Part shown: piece after piece, positions 29,598 through 36,584 of the stretch
How the letters are laid out: every line of letters begins with the position of its first letter
Position numbering within the stretch: the stretch's first letter is position 1
From: Flavobacteriales bacterium
Lineage (GTDB): Bacteria; Bacteroidota; Bacteroidia; Flavobacteriales_G; NORP312
Length of the DNA stretch: 36,584 bases
Assembly (NCBI GenBank): GCA_016763645.1
Contig: JAESTK010000035.1
Coordinates: 1 to 36,584 of the forward strand
Reading direction: 5' to 3'
The notes under the pieces: model-generated
Seen by the model: only the letters and a program-made list of their open reading frames with translations
What the model was told of the DNA's origin: nothing
Database searches by the model: none
Made by a program: the position numbers and the translations under genes

Positions 29598-29640
29598 ACA
29601 ATAAATAAATTTTCTTTGCGTTCGATTTTTTAAGTATCCC

Positions 29641-30516
29641 ATGCGCAGCTATTTATTTATCATTTTTTCAATCATAGCGTTATCATCTTGTCAACTATTT
29701 GACCGAGAGGAAGACACCCCTTCTTTTATTTACATCGATAAAATTGATGTACAGCCTAACGGAACAGGTAACGAAGGACCAGTTACTTCGAATATTAATG
29801 ATGCTTGGGTCTTTTTAAACGATAACAACATGGGCAACTGGGAGTTGCCAGCAAAAGTTCCTTTATATTCTAGTGGTGAGCAAAACATTAAAATCATTGC
29901 TGGTATACGTATAAATGGGTTAGAAGAATTTAGGGCACAGTACCCTTTTCTTGGCTTTCACGAAGAAGAAATGTATTTAGTCCCTGGTGACATTATAAAC
30001 ATCAATCCAGCTACAAAGTACTACGAATCAACTAATTTTGTTTGGAAAGAAAATTTTGAAAACGTAGGAATCAGCATCGATTCAGTTGCGGGAAGCCGTA
30101 CTACCATGAAGCTAACCTCTAGCTCGAGCCAAGTAATTGAAGGTGTAACTTCTGGAATTATTTCATTGCACGATACAACTGATTACTATAAAGGTATCTC
30201 AAGCGAAATATTTGAACTGCCCACTGCTTCTCAACCTGTATATTTAGAACTCGACTACAAAACAGATATGGATTTTATTGTGTTTTTAGTTTCTCACAAC
30301 CCTAACCGAAAACTAGAAACCTCAGTTATAGGTCTTAAACCAACAGTTGACGACAATGGAAACCTAGTTCAAAACAAAGTCTATATCGATTTATCCTTCG
30401 ATGTAAGTACAAATTACTTAGCTTCTGGGTACCAAATAGGTTTTAGCATGAATTTACCCAAGGGTTCTTCGTCTGCTACTTTTATTGTCGACAACATCAA
30501 ATTAGTTCATCAATAG
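29641..30516 (+). CDS. Conserved Bacteroidota lipoprotein
   Basis: Lipobox IIALSSC; 291 aa secreted beta-rich sequence. Confidence 0.65.
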   Translation: MRSYLFIIFSIIALSSCQLFDREEDTPSFIYIDKIDVQPNGTGNEGPVTSNINDAWVFLNDNNMGNWELPAKVPLYSSGEQNIKIIAGIRINGLEEFRAQYPFLGFHEEEMYLVPGDIININPATKYYESTNFVWKENFENVGISIDSVAGSRTTMKLTSSSSQVIEGVTSGIISLHDTTDYYKGISSEIFELPTASQPVYLELDYKTDMDFIVFLVSHNPNRKLETSVIGLKPTVDDNGNLVQNKVYIDLSFDVSTNYLASGYQIGFSMNLPKGSSSATFIVDNIKLVHQ

Positions 30517-31931
30517 TGAATAAGTCAAAGCAAATAACATGGTATGTTGTAGCAGACTATTTTGCCGCAAGTATCTCTTGGTTTCTGTTTTTTATCTACC
30601 GAAAAACGTATATAGAACCGCTTAAATTTGGGCACAATATTGAATTAGAATTTAGTGAACGGTTTTTCTTTGGCTTACTTTTTTTACCGGCAATTTGGAT
30701 TGTTTTTTATATTCTATTAGGGATTTACCGAAATCCATATCGAAAATCGAGACTAAAAGAATTTGGTCAAACTGCACTTCAGTCCTTTATAGGTGTTTTT
30801 ATTATATTTTTTGCCCTTCTGTAAGATGATGAAATTGCAAATTACAAAAGTTACTATATGGCATTGGTGTCACTATTTGCGCTTCACTTCTTTTTCACCG
30901 CCCTTTTCCGAGGGTTAATTACAACCCGAACTGCTCGAAAAATCCATAAACGAGAAATAGGATTTAAAACCTTGATTATTGGAAGTAATGAAAAAGCCTT
31001 AGAACTTCATAACGAATTAAAAGACCAGGCAGTTTCAAGTGGCTTCGACCTCGTTGGTTTTATTCATATTAATGGTGGTGATGGACACTTAATGAAAGAT
31101 CACCTTCCGCATTTAGGGCACGTTAAAGACGTTGTTCAAATAATTGACAATCAAGAAATTGAAGAAATTATTATCGCCATTGAATCGTCTGAACATGAAA
31201 GTATTCGCACCATTATTAACGAAATTCAGGGACGGGAGGTGCACATCAAAATTATTCCTGGAATCTATGACATCCTTTCGGGGTCTGTTAAAATGACCGC
31301 AATATTCGGAGTTACTTTAATCGATATCACTAAAGAGGTGATGCCTCAATGGCAATATTCATTAAAAAGAATTATGGATATAATAGTCTCAATCTTAGTT
31401 CTTATTTTAGGATTTCCCTTCTTTTTAATTGTTGGAACGATTGTAAAACTAACATCTAAAGGTGCTATTATTTATAGCCATGAAAGAATAGGAAAAAATG
31501 GAACCCCGTTTATGATTCATAAATTTCGGTCAATGCATGAAGATGCTGAAAAAGATACTCCTCTACTATCATCCGAGGGAGATTCCAGAATTACCCCTTT
31601 CGGACTTTTTATGAGAAAAACAAGAATTGATGAGTTTCCTCAATTTTATAACGTTTTACTAGGTGAGATGTCAATCGTTGGCCCAAGGCCAGAACGGCAA
31701 TATTTTATTGACAAAATAAAAGAAAGTGCGCCACACTATGGTCATTTAAACAAAATAAAACCAGGAATTACCTCCTGGGGACAAGTAAAATTTGGATATG
31801 CTGAAAACGTTAATGAGATGGTAGAAAGGTTAAAATACGACTTACTTTACGTAGAGAATCGCTCACTATTTCTTGATTTCAAAATCATTATTTACACGGT
31901 ACTTATCGTATTGCAAGGAAGAGGTAAATAG
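30516..31931 (+). pseudogene. Sugar transferase (undecaprenyl-phosphate sugar phosphotransferase type) interrupted by an in-frame TAA at 30822-30824
   Basis: 30516..30824 and 30858..31931 are in the same frame. The joined product reads ...VFIIFFALL*DDEIANYKSYYMALVSLFALHFFFTALFRGLI... and carries the catalytic IVGPRPERQYFIDKI and SLKRIMDIIVSILVL motifs. Confidence 0.85.
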
Positions 31932-31940
31932 TTACATTTG
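31911..31940 (+). promoter_or_regulatory. Bacteroidota-type promoter TTG-N19-TACATTTG upstream of 3-hydroxyacyl-CoA dehydrogenase
   Basis: TTG 31911-31913, TACATTTG 31933-31940 (TAnnTTTG), 25 nt before the ATG. Confidence 0.5.
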
Positions 31941-31965
31941 CCCCTTAATAAAAACACATCATATC

Positions 31966-32856
31966 ATGAATAAAGTAGCAGTAATTGGAGCTGGAACAAT
32001 GGGAAACGGAATTGCTCACGTTTTCGCACAGACAGGATACTCTGTAAATTTAATTGACATTTCGCAAGAATCGCTAGATAAAGCAATGGCTACTATAGCC
32101 AAAAACTTAGATAGACAAATAAAAAAGGAAAAAATTACTGAAGCAGATAAAACGGCAACACTTGCCAATATTACTACCCATACTGATATTACTAACGGAA
32201 TTTCTGATAGAGAACTAGTGGTAGAAGCTGCAACTGAAAATATCGATTTAAAGCTTAAAATATTTAGGCAAATGGATGAAGGGTCTCCTGAAAACGCCAT
32301 TTTAGCTACAAATACTTCGTCTATTTCAATTACTAAGATAGCTGCTGTAACTGACCGCCCAGACAAAGTAATTGGAATGCACTTCATGAACCCCGTTCCT
32401 GTAATGAAATTAATTGAAGTAATTAGAGGTTACGCTACTTCAGATGAAACTACTTCAACCATTATGACTATGTCGGAAGGACTAGGAAAAGCTCCTGTTG
32501 AGGTAAACGATTATCCTGGTTTTGTTGCCAACAGAATACTAATGCCAATGATTAACGAAGCTATCATCACACTACATGAAGGTGTTGCGGGAGTTGAAGA
32601 AATTGATACGGTTATGAAGTTAGGCATGGCTCATCCTATGGGACCATTGCAACTTGCAGATTTTATCGGTTTAGATGTGTGTCTTTCTATTATGAATGTA
32701 CTTTACGATGGCTTTGGAAACTCAAAATATGCTCCATGCCCATTGTTGGTTAATATGGTAACAGCTGGTAAAATAGGTGTGAAATCGGGTGAAGGTTTCT
32801 ACTCATGGGGACACGGAACTAAAGATTTAATTCTGGCTGATAATTTTAAGAAATAA
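31966..32856 (+). CDS. hbd: 3-hydroxybutyryl-CoA / 3-hydroxyacyl-CoA dehydrogenase
   Basis: MNKVAVIGAGTMGNGIAHVFAQTGYSVNLIDIS, GMHFMNPVPVMKLIEVI, DYPGFVANRILMPMINEAI, HPMGPLQLADFIGLD. Confidence 0.93.
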   Translation: MNKVAVIGAGTMGNGIAHVFAQTGYSVNLIDISQESLDKAMATIAKNLDRQIKKEKITEADKTATLANITTHTDITNGISDRELVVEAATENIDLKLKIFRQMDEGSPENAILATNTSSISITKIAAVTDRPDKVIGMHFMNPVPVMKLIEVIRGYATSDETTSTIMTMSEGLGKAPVEVNDYPGFVANRILMPMINEAIITLHEGVAGVEEIDTVMKLGMAHPMGPLQLADFIGLDVCLSIMNVLYDGFGNSKYAPCPLLVNMVTAGKIGVKSGEGFYSWGHGTKDLILADNFKK

Positions 32857-32885
32857 TCGAGTACTAATGTTATGATAAAGAATAT

Positions 32886-33614
32886 CTATAATGATGCAGC
32901 AATGATTAATAGGACAAACCCTGTTGCATACAAGCCCAACATTATAGAAGTTTCTATGACCGAAAATTTTTCGCCCTTGGTGTAAAATTTATTTTTTGAT
33001 GGCAACTCATTTCTTCTACTAAGAACTTCAACGCTCTCAATCCAAAACTCGTTATCAATATAAATTAATTCATCCATATCTTTGGTTTTCGAATACGCCA
33101 AATAAGAACGTATATTCAACAATGTAGTGCTCTTTTCGAATGTAATTTCACTCTTCATCTTTAATTTTGGGAAATCCATATTAACCACTTTTGCCTGCAC
33201 ATAAGAGTTAGGAGGGATTTGAGCATTACTCCTCTCTCTTGTAATCGTAGACGTCTTTATTGAAGTCCCTGAATGATGCTCGCTATCATATACTCCATTT
33301 ATTGATTTACCAGAATAAACTCCTAATGTCGAAATTTTAGTTTCGTTACTGTAATAGTCGTAAGAGTATCCATTAAAAATAAAATTGCTATGAGACCAAT
33401 CTATAAAAATTGGTTTATCTGTTTTGTTTGTTATTGTAAATGACAATATTCCACCATCTTCCCAAAAGTTGTATTTTAAAACAATATCCTCATTCTCGAA
33501 CTGTTGTTGACTATCTGTATTTTCTCCATACACTGTACTAATTTGATAAAAATCTTCGTGGCATGAGGTTAACGAAAATAGTGCAAGAGCTAGCAATATA
33601 ACTGAGTATTTCAT
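32886..33614 (-). CDS. Hypothetical lipoprotein
   Basis: Lipobox ALFSLTSC with ATG at 33614; C-terminal TM helix IMLGLYATGFVLLIIAA. Confidence 0.6.
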   Translation of the reverse strand: MKYSVILLALALFSLTSCHEDFYQISTVYGENTDSQQQFENEDIVLKYNFWEDGGILSFTITNKTDKPIFIDWSHSNFIFNGYSYDYYSNETKISTLGVYSGKSINGVYDSEHHSGTSIKTSTITRERSNAQIPPNSYVQAKVVNMDFPKLKMKSEITFEKSTTLLNIRSYLAYSKTKDMDELIYIDNEFWIESVEVLSRRNELPSKNKFYTKGEKFSVIETSIMLGLYATGFVLLIIAASL

Positions 33615-33709
33615 TATGAATGAGAATTTAATCTTTAAACAAGGCAAATATAACTAATTATGGCATTTGTGCTATAATAATTGAAGTAAGCATACTACAC
33701 ATTTGCCAA

Positions 33710-33949
33710 GTGCATAATGTGAGGGATGAAAAGATTTTAATACAATTTGGTAAGAATCTTAAACGCTTACGAAATGAGGCTGGAATAACCCAAGAGGAAT
33801 TATCCTATAGATCTGAATTAGCGTTAAGCCAAATTGCCCGAATTGAAACAGGAAAAATAAACACAACCATTTGCACAGTCTATACCATAGCAAAGGCATT
33901 AGAAGTAAACGCTGGAAAGTTATTTATTGAAAATCTGGTGAAAAGCTAA
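33710..33949 (+). CDS. XRE-family helix-turn-helix regulator (79 aa)
   Basis: FGKNLKRLRNEAGITQEELSYRSELALSQIARIETGKINTTICTVYTIAKALEV. Confidence 0.85.
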   Translation: MHNVRDEKILIQFGKNLKRLRNEAGITQEELSYRSELALSQIARIETGKINTTICTVYTIAKALEVNAGKLFIENLVKS

Positions 33950-34551
33950 GAGTACTCTCCATTCTCGATACGGAGTATAATATCTTCTATCATTTCTTGG
34001 TCACCTTCTGCATCGTAACCATCTTTTAGATTATGTCCGAATAAACGAGCAAGTGATTGCCAAAAGAATGCCGAAAATGTTCCTCGTAATTGTTTAACAA
34101 GAGCATAGCTTGTGTCGCCTGTTTCTCTATCCACTAAAGAAAGTAGGATAGTGCCTTGTGTAATGGTTAAATCAATCAATTCATCCCCAAATTCATCTTG
34201 TAAATCTTGCTCTACCTGCTTGAGGAATTTTTTCTTCTGATGTTCACTTTTCAGTGAGTCAACTTGTGCTTCATACTCGTTAAGCCTTTTTCCTGCAAGT
34301 TTTGCATAAGGATAAACTTTAAGCACATCTCGCTTTAAACGACCATACCTCCTTTTCTGTCGAGCAGACGTGAACGTTCGTTTTTCATAAATATTGACGC
34401 TTTGTAAATCGTAAAACAGAATTGTGTCACCATCAATAATTTCGGCCCGTACAATTTTTAAAGAAGAACTATCCTGCGCAAAAAGGCTTCCTGTGACACA
34501 TACAACAAATAAAAAAGTCGATACTCCTTTCATAATGGCAATAATTTTCAA
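33946..34551 (-). CDS. DUF4294 domain-containing protein
   Basis: AEIIDGDTILFYDLQSVNIYEKRTFTSARQKRRYGRLKRDVLKVYPYAKLAGKRLNEYE pattern. Confidence 0.8.
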   Translation of the reverse strand: MKIIAIMKGVSTFLFVVCVTGSLFAQDSSSLKIVRAEIIDGDTILFYDLQSVNIYEKRTFTSARQKRRYGRLKRDVLKVYPYAKLAGKRLNEYEAQVDSLKSEHQKKKFLKQVEQDLQDEFGDELIDLTITQGTILLSLVDRETGDTSYALVKQLRGTFSAFFWQSLARLFGHNLKDGYDAEGDQEMIEDIILRIENGEYS

Positions 34552-34596
34552 ATTTTATGCCGTAATGATAAAACGAAAGAGATTTTGAAAAGTTGC

Positions 34597-36078
34597 CTAA
34601 ACCCTGTTCATTTTCCAAGCAGAGCGAACCGTTGCAGATGTTTTAGAAGCTTCTTTCGCTGAAATTTGTTTTTGCTCAATTAGTCCAGTTGCTAATAATG
34701 CGGCAATTTCGAGTTCGTCTTCACTTCTGTTTTGAAGCACTTCTGGCGTAAAATAATCTCCTACAAAATGGGTATTAAAATCCCCAGAAACAAAAGCTTC
34801 ATGCTGAATAGCAAACTTACAGAAGTCTAAAGTAGTCTCTACACCCGAAATTTGATACTCTTCAATCGCTCTCACCATTCTACGAATTGCTTCCTCTCTA
34901 TCTTTACCATGGGTAATTAGTTTCGAAATCATTGGATCGTAATAAATCGGGATTTCCATTCCTTCTTCAAAGCCATCATCTACGCGAACTCCTGTTCCTT
35001 GTGGTCTTCTGTAAGTTGTCAATGTTCCTATGTCTGGCAAAAAGTTGTTTGTTGGGTCTTCTGCATATACTCTTACTTCTAACGAGTGTCCATTTATTTT
35101 TAAGTCATCTTGCGTAAAACTTAGTTTTTCTCCACGTGCGACTTTAATTTGCTCTTTTACCAAATCAATTCCAGTAATCATTTCTGTAACAGGATGCTCA
35201 ACTTGCAAGCGAGTATTCATTTCTAAGAAATAAAATGAGCCTTTTTCGTACAGAAACTCTACTGTTCCTGCGCCATAATAATTACACGCTTTAGCAACAT
35301 TTACAGCACATTCACCCATTTCCTTTCTCAATTCTGGAGTCAAAACTACGGAAGGAGCTTCTTCAATTACTTTTTGATGTCGCCTTTGAATAGAACACTC
35401 GCGCTCGAACAAATACACTACATTGCCGTGGGTATCTGCCATAATTTGAATTTCGATATGACGAGGAGAGCCAACATATCGTTCTATAAAAACGGAACCA
35501 TCTCCAAAAGCTGAAGTCGCTTCGCTTACAGCCAAATTCATTTGCTCTTCGAAATCTTCTAGTTTTTCAACAATTCGCATCCCTTTTCCTCCTCCGCCAG
35601 CAGAAGCTTTTATCAAAATCGGAAAACCAATTTCGGCAGCAGTAACTTTCGCTTCTTCTATATCCTCAATAGCGTGATCAGTTCCTGGCACCATTGGGAT
35701 GTTGTATTTCTTAACTGCCGCTTTTGCCGCCAATTTACTTCCCATTACCTCCATCGCTTCTGGCGAAGGACCGATAAAAGTTATTCCTGCTTCGGTAACT
35801 TTTCTGGTAAATTCAGCATTTTCAGATAAAAAACCATACCCAGGATGAATACCATCTACATTTAAATCTTTACATACTTTAATAATATTATCTCCCAACA
35901 AATATGATTGATTTGACGGTGGCGAGCCAACACAAACCGCTTCGTCAGCGTATTTTACAAATGGTGCATTTCTATCTGCTGTAGAGTAGATTGCCACAGT
36001 TGTGATTCCCATTTCTTTGCGAGAACGCATTACTCGTAATGCGATTTCGCCCCTATTTGCTATTAGAATTTTTTTCAT
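34597..36078 (-). CDS. accC: Biotin carboxylase subunit of acetyl-/acyl-CoA carboxylase
   Basis: MKKILIANRGEIALRVMRSRKEMGI, KASAGGGGKGMRIVE, ERECSIQRRHQKVIEEAPS, LEMNTRLQVEHPVTEMITGIDLV. Confidence 0.95.
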   Translation of the reverse strand: MKKILIANRGEIALRVMRSRKEMGITTVAIYSTADRNAPFVKYADEAVCVGSPPSNQSYLLGDNIIKVCKDLNVDGIHPGYGFLSENAEFTRKVTEAGITFIGPSPEAMEVMGSKLAAKAAVKKYNIPMVPGTDHAIEDIEEAKVTAAEIGFPILIKASAGGGGKGMRIVEKLEDFEEQMNLAVSEATSAFGDGSVFIERYVGSPRHIEIQIMADTHGNVVYLFERECSIQRRHQKVIEEAPSVVLTPELRKEMGECAVNVAKACNYYGAGTVEFLYEKGSFYFLEMNTRLQVEHPVTEMITGIDLVKEQIKVARGEKLSFTQDDLKINGHSLEVRVYAEDPTNNFLPDIGTLTTYRRPQGTGVRVDDGFEEGMEIPIYYDPMISKLITHGKDREEAIRRMVRAIEEYQISGVETTLDFCKFAIQHEAFVSGDFNTHFVGDYFTPEVLQNRSEDELEIAALLATGLIEQKQISAKEASKTSATVRSAWKMNRV

Positions 36079-36137
36079 GTAATAATTTTATTCTATGATG
36101 CTTTTGCTTTAAGATAAGCCATTATTTTTCTAACTCC

Positions 36138-36584
36138 TCACTCATTTTCGTCAAAAATAGAGCGTACTTTTTGCTTGTCAATTACTAACTCTTTGTGGTA
36201 TATTTTACTGAGATAATCTGCCAACTCTTCGGCTGTATTAAACTCAAAAGCCACTTTTTCTTTGATGAAACGAATGGGTTCAGGAAATTTTTTGTGTTTT
36301 GGACCAATTAACACTGGGATTTCAAAGATTTGTGGTTCCATCATATTATGAATTTCTAAACGGTGAAATCCGCGACCGACATTTGCTACATCAGCATACT
36401 GGTACATGTGAAATAAATCGCCTGTTTTATCAATTATCAACACCTTTTTCGTTGGATCGAAATTGGTCGACAACATGGTTGAATTTCCATCAAAACTCTG
36501 GTGTAACCCATCGAGCACACTCGGAATTTTCTCGTGTGGAACAATAACCCATTTCATATCTAAATCTTTCAATTTCTTGAACGC
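36138..36584 (-). CDS. waaA: Partial CDS, 3-deoxy-D-manno-octulosonic acid transferase-like C-terminus (runs off window)
   Basis: KVLIIDKTGDLFHMYQYADVANVGRGFHRLEIHNMMEPQIFEIPVLIGPKHKKFPEPIRFI resembles the Kdo transferase C-terminus; frame open to the window edge. Confidence 0.55.
   Translation of the reverse strand, partial: AFKKLKDLDMKWVIVPHEKIPSVLDGLHQSFDGNSTMLSTNFDPTKKVLIIDKTGDLFHMYQYADVANVGRGFHRLEIHNMMEPQIFEIPVLIGPKHKKFPEPIRFIKEKVAFEFNTAEELADYLSKIYHKELVIDKQKVRSIFDENE

Noticed and set aside
1-36584. CRISPR arrays, rRNA operons, prophage, or a clustered defence system
   Set aside because: No spaced direct-repeat arrays, rRNA-like sequence, phage structural genes or recognisable defence effectors were seen on either strand.

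Overview
This looks like a Bacteroidota (Flavobacteriales-like) chromosomal window, mostly housekeeping genes. From left to right it carries: mutS; tRNA-Gly(GCC) and tRNA-Leu(UAA); an ISAon1/ISL3-type insertion sequence; typA/bipA; a polytopic glycosyltransferase-like protein; YdeI/DUF1905 and YceI proteins; an FAD oxidoreductase; an IF-2-N-terminus-like protein; a LysE-type exporter; a DUF1761 protein; a phosphoglucomutase/phosphomannomutase; mltG; a GNAT acetyltransferase; dapF; a Do-type HtrA protease; the primary sigma factor; a long-form GAPDH; a beta-barrel protein; an MscS channel; a LysM/M23 peptidase; an OMP-plus-lipoprotein cluster; pcm; a Gfo/Idh/MocA oxidoreductase; a sugar transferase; 3-hydroxyacyl-CoA dehydrogenase; XRE and DUF4294 proteins; accC; and a partial Kdo-transferase-like gene. 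I see no convincing new defence or mobile 'system'. The main anomalies are: (i) four otherwise well-conserved genes interrupted by single lesions. These are mutS (+1 at an A8 tract, removing the C-terminal clamp-binding/dimerisation region), lysE (-1), mltG (-1) and a sugar transferase (in-frame TAA). All three frameshift junctions contain TGCAGG. This fits either a mutator lineage or recurrent sequencing/assembly error. (ii) A 225-bp, highly structured, MITE-like element after GAPDH with 14-bp perfect terminal inverted repeats and a putative 5-bp target duplication. All calls are from reading the sequence; no searches were run.
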